Positions 1 through 13,100 of a DNA stretch of 64,000 nt are shown one piece after another. Each line of letters starts with the position of its first letter. Position 1 is the stretch's first letter. The translations under genes were made by a program, and so were the position numbers. The notes under the pieces were generated by a model. The model made no database searches and had not been told where the DNA came from. It was given only the letters and a program-made list of their open reading frames with translations. The DNA is from Conchocele bisecta (Eukaryota; Mollusca; Bivalvia; Lucinida; Thyasiridae), in NCBI GenBank assembly GCA_029237695.1, contig CM055265.1, forward strand, positions 67,677,903 to 67,741,902, written 5' to 3'.

Positions 1-890
1 GACGTCAAAGTTAGTCGAGATGTGGCGAATAACTTGTAATTTATTCTGAATAAAAATACGACTACCAGTGAGAATAATTTAATTGATTAAATCCACACTT
101 TGACAAGCTCTGACACCAGGTAGCACATATGTCATTGAGTGCGCAAATATTATAATTTTCAAACTGAACGTGTCCCTATTCTCATGGATCCGTGCCCCTA
201 AGCTGTAACCACATAAATTCATACAGTAGAAATATAAAGTTCAAACACTTTACTATGAGTGCACATAAGGAATTCACCAACATTGTTGTTTATGCAATCT
301 TAATTAATCTTGAAACTTCTCATCACGGGCGCGGATCCAGGATTTTGCGTTGGTGTAACTATTTTGCAATACTTGACTATATAATTTATCGAACGAGCTA
401 TGGACTGAGCACAGCGGAATTTTTTGAAATCTGCATTTTGGAGCAAAGCCCCGCATTTATTTTTTGGCTGCACCACCCAATAAATTCACAACGCGAACGT
501 AGAAACGTGCCTTGTAACTTGTAACAAATCTTTACTCTGCGAATTTTAGGGAGGGGGCGCGCACTGGGCCTCAGGTTTGTGCCCTACAACCTTCTGCACA
601 TTTGAGTGACATTCCTTGATCACTCGTGCAATAAAGAAGTGTTGCTGCCTAGATGTAGACTAACATGCCATGTCTCTATATCATGTTTAACTTCTATTTT
701 TCAGTATCTGACTTTTCGTTTATGATTTTCTTTGCTATAACGGTAGTGAAAGCCAGAGTGCTATCTATGTCTAGCCTAGATGCATCAAATGTAAATATGA
801 TGAAGTCCAGATTCATCTAGAAATCAACATATAGCTATCACATTTTATGCATCATTTGCGAACAGACCCTCTTCAGATTAAGGGAGGGTA
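1..890. other. AT-rich sequence without recognised gene
   Basis: No splice-supported exon, RNA gene or clear repeat pair was seen. A 110-codon frame at 192-524 has no recognisable domain and is probably chance. This is upstream or first-intron sequence of the anillin gene. Confidence 0.5.
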
Positions 891-904
891 TGTAGAAAAT
901 TCAC

Positions 905-1800
905 AAAATAGGTGGTAAATCACCGGTAACTGGACTTACCGGAAACCTATTATTTACCGAAAACCACCGAAATACCGGAAACCCCTGTGCATCACTATAT
1001 AATAACATAAATATGTGTTTGTCGTGTGATAAAAGGTTTGTATACTATATTAATATAAGATTAATGTAATATTTACAAACTATTTGTGTGAAATAATATG
1101 ATTTGGGATCATCTTGAAATTTACCGGAAAACACTTGCAGTTAAGAATGAACAGTACTAAAAGTCTGTTCCTCACAAATAATAGATAATAATAGTATCTT
1201 AGGCATGGTATAATAATTATTTATTATAATGATTAAATATTGTGTTTCAATTATGATGCTGTCGGATTCTAGATGATATACAGCTAATATGTAGATAGTG
1301 TTATTATTCCAGATTAGCGTGATTATTATATATTACCGAAAAACACTTTCGTTGACTCGATGTCCGTGATTTACCGGAAAACACGTGTGTATGTATGCAA
1401 GATGTCGGGGGAATATACCAAAAAACATTTTTTTTTTACATTCGTTGACTCGATGTCCGTGATTTACCGGAAAACACGTGTGTGTGTATGTATGCAAGAT
1501 GTCGGGGGAATATACCAAAAAACATTATTTTTTTACATTCTGTTTGTAACGAGATGTCAGTGATTTACAGGAAAAACACGTGTACAGTGTATGTATGCAA
1601 GTCGTCGTAATCGTCCAGTCAGACTCGTCAGGGGGATATACCGAAAACCAATTTTAATATACTCTATGTAGATCATGATCAGCATTTTTTTGTTATTATA
1701 TAGTGATTTACAGGGGTTTCCGGTATTTCGGTGGTTTTCGGTAAATAATAGGTTTCCGGTAATTCCAGTTACCCGTAAATCACAACTGTATGTACCGGTA
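905..1800. mobile_element. MITE-like element with ~100 bp inverted ends and a tandem core
   Basis: The left end (905-995) and the reverse complement of the right end (1695-1800) match almost base for base. Both contain ACCGGAAACCCCTG-type motifs and TATTTACCGAAAACCACCG. Between them, at about 1335-1620, a unit of about 105 bases containing CGTTGACTCGATGTCCGTGA is repeated about three times. No coding capacity is seen. Confidence 0.7.
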
Positions 1801-1805
1801 ACTGT

Positions 1806-2098
1806 AACTTATAAAACCGTGGGAAACAACTTGAAATACCTTTTTAAGATCATTTTCAATTAACACTATTCTTAGAATATGCTTATTCACTTGTTTTCAA
1901 GGGGCACGAATCCACGAGAATTGGGGCTATGTATAAAAATCACAAAATAGGTGGAAACTCGATATTGTATGTAACTTATACAACCGTGGGAAACAACTTG
2001 AACTACCTTTTTAAGATCATTTTCAATTAACACTATTCTTAGAATATGCTTATTCACTTGTTTTCTAGGGGCACAAATCCACGGGAATTGGGGCTACT
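1806..2098. repeat. Direct duplication, two ~128 bp copies
   Basis: 1806-1933 and 1971-2098 are near-identical direct copies starting GTAACTTATA.AACCGTGGG and ending GAATTGGGGCTA, offset by 165 bases. They lie right beside the preceding inverted-repeat element and share its AATAGGTGG motif, suggesting a common unit. Confidence 0.75.
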
Positions 2099-2115
2099 AT
2101 GATTAATAGATTTGA

Positions 2116-2428
2116 CCAGTAGCTATCTAACAAGTCTAACAAAGTATACTTTGAGGGAGTAATCATTTATTTTTCCTGAAATTCATTATTTCATAATAAT
2201 ATAACTAACGACTGCATATATTTGATGATTAAAAGTATGAAGAATTATTATACTGAATTTATTACATTATCACAGCCAAAACAGCCAAAATGGCTGTGAT
2301 AATGTAATAAATTCAGTATAATAAAAATTAATAAATTTATCCTAAAATTTAAAATTTCTCCCTCAAAGTATGAAAGTATACTTTACTAGAAAAGTATACT
2401 TTGCAATGTTGGTGAAACAGGCTACTGG
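2116..2428. mobile_element. MITE-B copy 1 (hairpin element)
   Basis: The ends carry AAAGTATACTTT inverted pairs, with TTTGAGGGAG inside and a central palindrome around CAGCCAAAATGGCTGTGATAATG. Same family as the copies at 12121, 20328 and 57131. The left end here is slightly eroded. Confidence 0.8.
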
Positions 2429-2649
2429 GCAGGTGCGCTATCCCCACCTGAACACATTCAACACACCCACAACATATCATTTTTAACTTTTACTTTTCAT
2501 TATCTGACATTTATTATTTACTTTGCTATAGGTATCGGTAGTAAAGCCATAGATTATGTATACACTAATAGCACTATACCACAGGCATTCGGCGTTTTTC
2601 GGCTTTCATCCGCATATCTAGACTACTCGTATCAACAATGATCGTTAAA

Positions 2650-2940
2650 ATCTCGAATTATGGGCAGTCCAGGATATATTAGCTTAGAAATCTCAGCTCT
2701 ACGGATGTGTTATTATTTCATCTGTCTTATACTTTCTGTATCCGTGATAGCTGGGCCCATGTAGTGTAATATCTAGTCACAATAACAGCCCAATTATTCC
2801 TGGCATTTTGCTACACAAATGGGAATAAAAGGATAACCAATGTCAAACTCATCAAGACTGTGTAGCAAAATATAAAAGACCGGTGAAATAATAAAACACA
2901 TCCGTAGAGCGGATATTTTCTAAGCTACTCGTATATCTAT
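2650..2940. repeat. Imperfect inverted repeat
   Basis: ATATTAGCTTAGAAA...CTACGGATGTGTTATTATTTCA near 2676-2730 is matched in reverse complement by GAAATAATAAAACACATCCGTAGAG...TTTCTAAGCTACT near 2884-2930. It looks like a small foldback element. Confidence 0.55.
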
Positions 2941-2959
2941 CCTCCATTAATCACAAACC

Positions 2960-3246
2960 CCTGAAAAATTTGTGGTGTCTTTGTCATGCTACAGAAAACA
3001 ATAAACAGACCACAAATATAGCATATTTTCTTATTTTTCCATGAAAACACATCTTGGTATTTCATTAGAATTGTCTCCAAGGAGACGATTCTAATGCAAT
3101 ACCAAGATGTGTTTTCATTTGGAAGCAAACTATTCAATAAGTGCGGTCTGCTGATGTGTAAACAGTAGTGTGATTTTATTTTACACAATTAATCTTGAAA
3201 TGAGGAGTGACAGTACTCAATTACTAATTCCTTATCTGGAGCCCTG
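2960..3246. mobile_element. MITE-A copy 1 (5' truncated)
   Basis: The central palindrome (ATTAGAATTGTCTCC/GGAGACGATTCTAAT) and flanks (CATGAAAACACATCTTGG, CTTATCTGGAGCCCTG end) match the MITE-A family found about ten times in the window. The left CTCCAGATAAG end is missing. Confidence 0.8.
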
Positions 3247-4866
3247 TGGCATTTAAATAAATTTAATTTGTTTGGAAAGCCTTAAAGGCCCAACAATCGG
3301 TGCCCTGGTACCGAATTTTGTAGGAGGGGCATATCCAATTACTGATAGCGTCCCTAGCCTCTCAGTTATACACTGGCTTTATAAATAGAATACATAAACA
3401 GCAGCACATGTTTGTCGTCTGCTCCCAATGTAGAACAGTGAGGGGGCTGCTGGATAGCCAGTGTAGGTGTTTCATACTGACCAGTATCTAGATATATGGT
3501 ATGTTGGTTTGTTATCAAACGTGTAGTCCCATAAAACACACAAATGATACAATATATACCAGTCCCTATAATAGTGTCTGTATGTTTTAGTTGTGCATGA
3601 AAATGATTGAGAATTTACTAAAAGTGTTAAAACTTATATAGTATTTTGCTGCTAACTATTTCAAAGCAAAGAGTATTCTGATGCTATTATATAAATTATT
3701 AAAAATAGAAACAGGTAAAATTTAATGAAACACCTTTCCATGTGTTACACAATGACAAACTGGGGTTTATTGAGTGTTTGAATCAGATTTAACTCACATT
3801 CAGATAGCACATGACTACATCATGATGCAGTTTACATCATTAATTAGAGCCACCATGAATGACCACCAAACTTAACAGTGTAGATCCTGATGAGGCTGCG
3901 AGGATGCACCAGCTGATCCGGGGATATGCATGTCGTAACGTGTCCACGTGTCCGTTACTTAGAGTGTGTCATGTACATATAGTGAAACCTATATTGTTAC
4001 TTCTGGACCTGAACAAGGTTCCTATCTCCGATGTATTTTGTAAGTACATGTAGTAACCAATATATAAGAATATGTGTTTGTAATAAGTCGGTATTTGATA
4101 AAAATGTGTAACTGTGTCATGTCATTCCACAGATAACCCCGTCCCAGTTAGACTGCATTGCAGCAGATATAATATATGCTGACAGCTAATTAGAGACCAG
4201 TGTTGAAATACCATACTGGTATGTGTTAGGATACAGGAAATAAGGCTGCTAGCTAAAAACTTGAATTCATGTATTCATGTAAATTCCATATCAGACTGCA
4301 CATACATGCTGTTTTGTCACTGTGCATACTAACCCGAGTATATGCTGTTTATAATTAGTATATACTGCATTTTCACAGCCACTGTATCAAGTTCTAGGCG
4401 AAATATTTCTCTTGCTGGTCTATTAAATTAAACCATGGTTTTGTTTCATTCACATTGTTATGTGCATACCAACCACACATTTAATTTGATATTACTGTCC
4501 AAAATCAAAGTTGTGCGGCTGGCACACTGTCTGATGTTGACCATACAGGCAGTTATAGCTGTTAGCGTTATCACTAAACACGTGGGGTTGTTTACAATGT
4601 CGGGTCATGAACTCAGCTCTATGCATGAATTACATATGTAACAGCTACGCTCCGCCCGGCAAGTTTGAATCAGTTGTCAGTTGAGTACATTGTATTACTT
4701 CAAAAGCACATTTACATTTGTTTTCTTAAATCCAATTTTTTCTAAGCCTTTCAAAGTTGTATTATCTATGTCTGTGAAATAGTGTACTTATTTGTTCAGT
4801 GGTATTTCTAAAATATCTGAAAATGTGTCCCTGAAGTGAAGCATGCATAAAATTATCAAAAAGCCT
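3247..4866. other. Gene-free stretch
   Basis: AT-rich sequence without a recognised exon. 3860-3930 carries a short fragment of the MITE-D family (AGTGTAGATCCTGATGAGGCTGCG). No other structure was seen. Confidence 0.45.
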
Positions 4867-4885
4867 GCCCAGCGCCATCTGGTGG
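4867..4885 (-). promoter_or_regulatory. CTCF-like binding motif
   Basis: Read on the - strand this is CCACCAGATGGCGCTGGGC, a very close match to the conserved animal CTCF core (CCA..AG..GGCGC). It lies about 2.2 kb before the first anillin exon in the window. Binding is inferred from sequence only. Confidence 0.45.
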
Positions 4886-5036
4886 CTTTTATATCCCAGT
4901 TGGGCCTTTAAGTGCACAGACTTAGCCGACACCATTGTATAGCTACGAACATGGAGTTTGGAAATTGTAGAGCCAGAACCAAAATCTGAAGAGTAATTTA
5001 GCTACATTTTCTCCACATTGTAGATGTTCTAGAGCG

Positions 5037-5240
5037 CAGTTAACTCTTTGCATGCTAGCGGCGAAAATATCCGCCAAACGAATTAGGAGTATATGTTTTA
5101 TTTCTCTCTGTAAAATATGTCTTGAAATTAGTCATGATATTTACGGTGAGAAATACAAGAAAATATGATGAATTGTCATCTGCTATTTTTGAACTATTTA
5201 TAGCCCACAAATTTACCAGCATGCAAAGAGTTACCTTAGA
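5037..5240. mobile_element. Small TTAA-type MITE
   Basis: The inverted ends are TTAACTCTTTGCATGCTAG at 5040 and CAGCATGCAAAGAGTTACC near 5218. A related copy is at 61964-62203. TTAA next to the ends suggests a piggyBac-type target, by inference. Confidence 0.55.
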
Positions 5241-5285
5241 TAATCTTAGCTCTATCATCGATAGAGCCTTGGAGGTTTTACTATT

Positions 5286-5880
5286 TCTCCAGTGCTCCAG
5301 ATAAGAAATTAGTAATTGAGTAGTCACTCAATCATTTCTTAAGCAATTGGTATTTCAAAATATTAATTGTGTAAAATAAAATCACACTACTGTTTACACA
5401 TCAACAGACAGCAACATACATAGAGAATAGTAGTAGAATAGAGCACATCCCGTTTCCGTGCCGCACCAGATATTTTTTCCCATTCACGGCACTAACCTAC
5501 TATTCTATTTATCCCGTCAACACCTACAAATGGCTGTAAAATGCAAAAATAGTATTGACTGGATATCAAAAATGTTTCACGGCACCGTGTTTCACGGCAC
5601 ATACACACTGTGTTGACGGGATAAAATTGAATAGTTTGCTTCGAAATAAAAACATGTCTTGGCATTTCATTGGAGACAATTCTAATGAAATACCAAGATG
5701 TGTTTTCGTGGAAAATAAGAAACATGCTATAATTGTGGTCTGTTTATTTTTTCTTCAGCATGATAGATAAAGGTACCACAAAATTTTTATTGCTTTTTGA
5801 TACTCGCTACTTCTGATTTCAATTGGGTTTTTGGCAATTTTAATTGGGTATTTACGCAAATACGCAGCTTATGTGGAGCA
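5286..5880. mobile_element. MITE-A copy 2, reverse, itself interrupted
   Basis: It starts GTGCTCCAGATAAG and ends ACGCAGCTTATGTGGAGC. Between about 5420 and 5625 a separate GTTGACGGGATAAA / TTTATCCCGTCAACAC inverted sequence has inserted and splits the family sequence. Confidence 0.7.
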
Positions 5881-5944
5881 TTGATTTCTCTCCTTTATAT
5901 TTTCTGCATCCGTCGACGATTGCAGAAAATATAAGACAGATGAC

Positions 5945-6342
5945 AGAGCTCCAGATAAGGTGCGTATTTGCGTAAATACCCAATTAAAATTGTCAAAAAC
6001 CAAATTGAAATCAGAAGTAGTGCGTATCAAAAAGCAATGAAACATTTGTGGTATCTTTATCATGCTACATAAAACAATAAGCAGACCACAAATATAGCAT
6101 TTTATTTTTTTTCCATGAAAACACATCTTGGTATTTCATTAGAATTGTCTCCAAGGAGACAATTCTAATGAAATACCAAGATGTGTTTTAATTTAGAAGC
6201 AAACAATTCAATAAGTGCGGTCTGCTGATGTGTAAACAGTAGTGTGATTTTATTTTACACAATTAAAATTTTGAAATACCCAATTGCTTCAGAAATGATG
6301 GAGTGTCAATACTCAATTACTAATTCCTTATCTGGAGCTCTG
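5945..6342. mobile_element. MITE-A copy 3, complete
   Basis: Bounded by GAGCTCCAGATAAGG and CCTTATCTGGAGCTCTG. The central palindrome is around GTCTCCAAGGAGAC. It is a full-length member (about 395 bp) usable as a reference for the family. Confidence 0.85.
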
Positions 6343-6659
6343 AGATGAAATAGTAAAATACCTCCATCCACATAGCTGAGATTATAGATAGCTACACTGC
6401 AGTCATTGGCATGGGTTTACGGACATTTGACCAGCAAGAAGGTAGACAACTCATTATATGGACATGATAATCGAAGCGCTGGAGGTCACGTGACACGATC
6501 AAATAAATGAACAATTGATGGAACAGGTGCGCTTTTGAAATGAGCACCTGGACACGCAAATATATTAGGGACGGATAACTATTGGCAAAATTTACGATAT
6601 TCTGGAAGTCGGCGTGACATATCTGTAGTCCCGTGACCGGAACTATTTGGGGGTCACTC

Positions 6660-6965
6660 GATACATTATGCTCTAAAATACATCATTTTAATGCTAGAAT
6701 ATTTTACATTTAGAACTACCGAAAATACCGAAGACATATTGAACTGTAAATGTCCGAAGTTGAAAATGGATGGTCTCGGGCTCGCCCTATTTTCAGGCAC
6801 TGAATTCCGACTTCCAGAATTGTCCGTAAATGATATCGAAAGTTGACGAAATGTCCAGAGGAAATGTGGAATACAATTCCATTGACTGAACATTTCATCA
6901 ACTTTCAACATCATTTACAGAAAATATCACTGTTTCTGTAAATACTTTTCATGAAAAATACACAT
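6660..6965. mobile_element. MITE-I fragment next to anillin exon a
   Basis: It carries TCGAAAGTTGACGAAATGTCC...GAACATTTCATCAACTTT and TTTACAGAAAATATCACTG near the right end. These are the inner arms of the family seen complete at 40345-40625. Confidence 0.6.
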
Positions 6966-7057
6966 GGCTGATCTCAAATGGCAACAGCACTGTAAGTCCC
7001 AGTTGCATTTGTATAATTCATCTATTGAATGCTCTTGTATTTGGTTGTTAACTTCAG

Positions 7058-7187
7058 AAATTAATGGAGAGAACACGGCAACGACGAGAGATGCTGAACC
7101 AGAAACTGGGAAAGACCCCTGACGCTGCGCCCCGAAAACGTGTCCTTGAGGAGAGGACAAATATCCAACAAACTCCTGTTGATGATG
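7058..7187 (+). CDS. ANLN: Anillin exon a: N-terminal ERTRQRRE block
   Basis: The acceptor ACTTCAG ends at 7057 and the donor is GATG|GTAAGA. The exon reads Lys-Leu-Met-Glu-Arg-Thr-Arg-Gln-Arg-Arg-Glu and ends in phase 1. The block RTRQRREMLNQKLGKTPDAAPR matches the N-terminus of other anillins in order and spacing. The Met codon at 7064 could serve as a start, but the two codons before it are open and fit the family, so the true start is probably in an earlier exon that I could not find in 1-7057. Confidence 0.85.
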
Positions 7188-10100
7188 GTAAGATGCTTTT
7201 TTTTTTTCAGCTCAATTAAATGTAAATGAAGTTTCATTATCCTTCGCTTTCTTTTGCTTAAGTAACAGGAATGGACTGTGATATGTTGATTTTCTGACCA
7301 ATCCAATAGTCGCAAAATGATTTTCAGACTAGTCCATTTATTGTTTCGTCCGCTTGTGGACGGCATAATATAGTCAACACATTGGCGTATGTTCGTACAT
7401 GCATCCGGGTTAAGGTTTTCGGTATACATGTACTATCAAAGCGTCGGCGAGCGCGACATGCGGGCCACATATAAAGAAGGGGGTGTTTTGTTTTCTAACA
7501 ATATGAAAATTACTTGCGAAAAAGTGCAGATCCAGATGAGACGGCTCATAACGAGCCGGCTCGCAAACAGGTCTGTATTGTTGAAAGTGTTAATTATTCC
7601 TCATTTCATATCCATTTGCAAATATAAAATATGCATTGAATATGAAATCCTAAGGTATAGTGCTGGGTACTAGTACACTGGGCTGGGTACTAGTACACTG
7701 GGCTGGGCCCTTCATTGAAAACAATAATGCTCTAAAGAAAGTTAAACATTTCTTATTGGAGCTGCAAAAATTCAGTGTAAATAAAATACAATGTATGCAA
7801 CTTGTCCCAATCAGTAAAATTTGATGGTCTAGTAATATAAGGTCTTAACTGCTATGCTAAAGCATAGCAGTTACGACCTTATGTTACTAGACCATCGAAT
7901 TATCATAGCTAATCAAAACAAAATTATTTTGTGTAACAGAAAATCGTTTAGTGCCTATTTTATGTTGGAAAAACATGATAAATTTGGTATTCCATTTGTA
8001 AAAATAAAATATGCCGTGAGTTTGAAAGTAATAGGTACAATATTCTTAAGACACACAATTTATGTGGAGCCACACCAATATTATGGTAGCAGAAGTATAC
8101 ACGTACTTTGTATTTGCAGATTCTCCCAAACGGCAGCGTGTATGGGAGTCGGGCGGAGGGTCTATAATAAAGCCGGACACGCCTGCCATTAAGGGTGTTC
8201 AGTCGCGACTACATGCGCTCTCGGATGAACGATTAAATTGGTCAGGTACGAAACTTTATTAACTTCCGTGTTTTTCAATGACTTGATCAACTTCGCCGTT
8301 TCTCAATGATCTCATAAACTTGGCCGTTTCTCAATGATCTCATAAACTTGGCAGTTTCTCAATGATCTCATAAACTTGGCAGTTTCTCAATGATCTCATA
8401 AGTTTGGCCGTTTCTCAATGATCTCATAAACTTGGCAGTTTCTCAATGATCTCATAAACTTGGCAGTTTCTCAATGATCTCATAAACTTGGGCAATTATC
8501 GAGGACTTGGTAAGCCTGATAAGCTTGATAAGGTATTTATGCTGAATATGTGTGCTAGCTGGTAAGGAACTGTTCAAAACATCAAAATTTATTCTGTGAC
8601 GATATGCCATACACTTAATAACAAATAGTTCTTACTGAAAAATCTTAAGTATATATATCTTACTTAAGATTTTTCAGTAAGAACTATTTGTTAAGTGTAT
8701 GGCATATCGTCACAGAATTAATTTCTTACTTATAAGCAAAACTATATGTTGTGACCACTCATTTGAACCGTCTCTTTGAACCGTCACATATACTTTCACT
8801 GAGAAATAAGAGGGGAAAAAATCAAATGCCTATATACGTTATTACTCTACATTGAATAGGTTAATTTTCTAGATACGGCAAATGCTGACAATGAATGCCC
8901 GCCCACCGTGAGAATGGAGACGAACGGTGATGCCCAGACGTCTCCAGCCGCCCCCGTGAACCGCCGTGGCCGTCTAGCCAACCTGGCCAAACACATCAAT
9001 GATTGGGAGGATGACCTCTCACACCCAACCATACAGTAAGTCACAGGGATGTTTATACCCCAGAGCTCCAGATAAGGTGCGTATTTGCGTAAATACCAAT
9101 ACCCAATTGAAATCAGAATTATTGAGTATCAAAAAGCAATGAAAAATTTGTGGTATCTTTATCATGCTACAGAAAACAATAAACAGACCACACATATAGC
9201 ATATTCTCTTATTTTTTCATGAAAACACATCTTGGTATTTCATTAGAATTGTCTCCAAGGAGACAATTCTAATGAAATACCAAGATGTGTTTTCATTTAG
9301 AAGCAAACTATTCAATAAGTGCGGTCTGCTGATGTGTAAACAGTAGCGTGATTCTATTTTACACAATAAAAATTTTGAAATACCCAATTGCTGCAGAAAT
9401 GATGGAGTGACAATACTCAATTACTAATTCCTTATCTGGAGCCCTGATACCCATACAACGAGTTGCTGGGGAGGGCATACATGAGTCGGGTTGTCCGCCC
9501 GTCCGTCGTTAAACTTAACATCAGAGAAATTTGTTAAAACTGACTTCTATTTTCTTAATCTTTCACGTATGCATTTCTCTAAGGCTCTACTACCATGCTG
9601 TGACAAATCCATAACCATCCAATAGTGGTCACATTTCTTGTGGCACAATGTTTCGACAATTTCGTCCATCGTGTGCCATTGATCTCGGTGACTGACCTTT
9701 GTAGACGAGGTACTCTCAGCACCTTGTTACAAGTATTAACATGTCCTTGGCTTTCCACAGGATTTATGGGAGACGTAATGTAAGGCCAGAAAAAAAAGTA
9801 CTCAGATAATCGCCACGTCCGACAAATAACAACATATACATTCTCCGCATGATCGATCAAAAACACTACCCTGCAAACATATGCGAGTCTAATCATGTCC
9901 GACGAAAATGCAATGCTTTTGCACGTCTAATAAGGTCATTGTAGATTTAGTAACCAAATTTGTGAACCACATGCTTATTTGAGATGCAAAATATGTCTGG
10001 CGACTTGAAAAATCAGACAAAGGTCTTGTACAAAAATAATATATTAAAAAATCCGCCCTCTCGCGTCACATTCCGCCTTCACAGTCTTGAGTACTTTTTA

Positions 10101-13100
10101 TGGCCTAACTGAATTTTGTTATGATGGAATTATTTGAAATTGTGCATAAATGTGTTTTTCTGTATGTGTAGTGTTTTGTGCCACAATTATCATAAACATG
10201 ATAAAGATGAATTATTCATCTTTATCATGGTTATGATAATTGTGGCACAAAACACTACACGTAGCACAAATTAGCTTTCATAAAAATAAGGCATGTCTAT
10301 AGACTGACATAAAAGAATACAGTACAGTACTATTGACTAGAAAAGTGAGGTCTATTGTAGGTCCTCTGACAGATGTAAAACTATTCTTCCAGGGGAATTA
10401 TTTTTCCCAAATTGTGTTAAAATGGCCATTCTTTTCACAATTTCAGTCAAAATCTTCACATTTTCCTGGTATTTATGTATACATTGTATAAAATGAGCTG
10501 ATTTGTTTTTCATTATATGATCAAAAATATTGTTTCCTTTTCACAAATGTAAGTAGAAGGCTCAGTTCCCATAATTTCTGTAGAAAAAATGCACTGTGTG
10601 TCTCAAATGCCGTTGACTAATTTATGTTTGTGTGGTCGGTTGCAATTTAGGAACATATCTGGGACCGTTTCACTAAACATCGTACGTAAGTGCAGAATTA
10701 TGATAGTCTGTAAATTTCACATTAACACTGTTTTCTTGTAAACAATTATTGGATTTACATTTATTGAGCATAGGCTGCATATGCAGCCTATGCTCAATAA
10801 ATGTAAATTCATCAATTGAAATTTCCAGACGATTCTAAATTTGCACTTACGAACATTTTAGTCGAAGCTTAGTGAAACGGGCCCCTGATCAGAATCCATA
10901 CATGGATTTGAATCCGATATGTTATATAAATTACAGCTGATCACAGCAATTGTACTACAGTCCAGGGTATTTTAGACATTTATCTCTAAAATTAACCTGT
11001 ACCCATACATGTTCACCCTTTATAGGAAAGTCGAGGAGAAGAAGCCACGATGGCAGCCACCGAAACCACAGATGGAAAACAACCGGCTACAGCAAACCGC
11101 GGTTGACGTGACAACCAAACACGTCTCGTCTCCGAAGAAGGAATACGAATTATACCAGGGCCCGAAACGCTTCAACAATCAGGGTCCCCCGTCATCCCCT
11201 AAAGCCAACCGAGCGCCGGCCCCACCACCCGCCCCTGAGGCACCCGAGGGGCCACGTAAACCTCCACGTAGCGGGTCCCCGGAGCTGTGTGTCTCGCCAA
11301 AGAAGTGCCACGCGCCCGGGCCCCCGACGGGATCGCCAAAGGTTAGCAGCCACACCATACAGCTGCAGGAGCCGGCTGGGACGCCGAAGTTTCAACACCA
11401 GGTTCGTCGCTCTCACTGTGTGTATCTGTTAGCTTTAGCCCAATTTTGATGTACCACAAAGAAATAGTCGCCATGCCAAATGCAGTGCTCCAGATAAACT
11501 GCGTATTTGCTTAAATACCCAATTCATATTGCCAAAACCCCATTTAAATCAGAAGTAGCGAGTATCAAAAAGCAATAAAAACAATTATGGTACCTTTATC
11601 ATACTGCAGAAAACAATAAACAGTACAAATATAGCATCTTTTTCTTATTTTACATGAAAACACATCTTGGTATTTCATTAGAATTGTCTCCAAGGAGATA
11701 ATTCTAACAAAATGCCAAGACATGTTTTCATTTCGAAGCAAACTATCCAATAATTGCTGTCTGTTGATGTGTCAATTGTAGTGTGATTTTACCCAATTAA
11801 TATTTTGAAATACCCAATTGCTTGAGAAATGATGGAGTGACGATACTCAATTACTGATTCCTTATCTGGAACCGTGCATTACAGGTTAGGCGGGTAGTTA
11901 ACCAAGTACCGGTGAACCAGAGAGAAGCTGAGACCGACGACGATCAAATGGATGTCATTGACCCCTCGGAACACGCGGCTCCATGGAGGGGTGCACCAGT
12001 CACTGATGCAAACAAGGTACCGTAATAATCCTAATATTCGGACACCATTTAATCCGGCAAACATATATGTCGTGTGACCGGTTAAATGGGGCTTATCGGT
12101 TTTGCGACCAGTGCAGATCCAGTAGCCTATTTCACCAACATTGCAAAGTATGCTTATCTAGCAAAGTATACTTTGAGGGAGAAATTTTCAATAATTAAGG
12201 AGAAATTTATTAATTTTTATTTTACTGAATTTATTACATTATCACAGCCATTTTGGCTGTGATAATGTAATAAATTAATTCTGCATATTTTTAGTCATCA
12301 AATATATGCAATCGTTATTTCTATATGACAATGCATTTCGGGAAAAATAAATGATTACTCCCTCAAAGTATACTTTGCTAGATATTAAAGTATACTTTGC
12401 AATTTTGATGAAATAAGCTACAGATCAGCATGCGCATCCGCAGTCTGATCAGGATATGCACTGTTCGCCGTTCCATGCAATGAAACACCCGCCGCCATGC
12501 TTCTAACAAGCAATATAGTTAATGGGCTACAGGAGTGTACGGTTTGATCATGATCTGCACTGTTCGCCATTCTATCAATGAACACCCGTCGTGCTTCTAA
12601 CAAGCAATATTGACCGTTATCAGGCTACAGGAGCTACACTACTCATAAGTTCCATTTTTCAGTAACGGTCACATATAAATATTTGGTTTCCCACAACAAC
12701 GAACTTCCAACTATTTAGGGTTAGAATGTATTTGTAAGAATATCTAGCAGGGATTCCGCTGGCGATCGCCACTTTCGCAATTGGCGATAAAAATAAACAA
12801 TTGGCGATAAAAAATTACAAATTTTTTTTCTCGAAAATTGTAATTTTTTATCGCCAATTGTTTAGTTTTATCCTATTGGTTATTCCTTTTCTCTTTTTTT
12901 TGAAGTGGCGATTTTTTTATTTTCCCCAGCGGAATCCCTGATTTAGGGTTATTACGGTACAAAACAATTGTCTAAAACTGTTGTATTTGGGTCTATACTG
13001 CCCGCTGTTGAGCTGGAGTTGTAGAGCAAAACAGGAAAATTACATTTATATCTACTATACTCCCCTTATGAAGCTCTGTCAATGCATATTCAGATAAAAT

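Noticed and set aside
192..524. 110-codon frame at the left edge
   Set aside because: AT-rich, no domain; also the ATGGATCC at 184 stops after five codons and cannot be the missing anillin first exon.
8270..8495. CRISPR-like array
   Set aside because: The 28-bp units are directly adjacent with no unique spacers and the genome is eukaryotic.
9579..9896. 105-codon frame on the - strand in an anillin intron
   Set aside because: No recognisable motif, no splice context and no codon bias visible.
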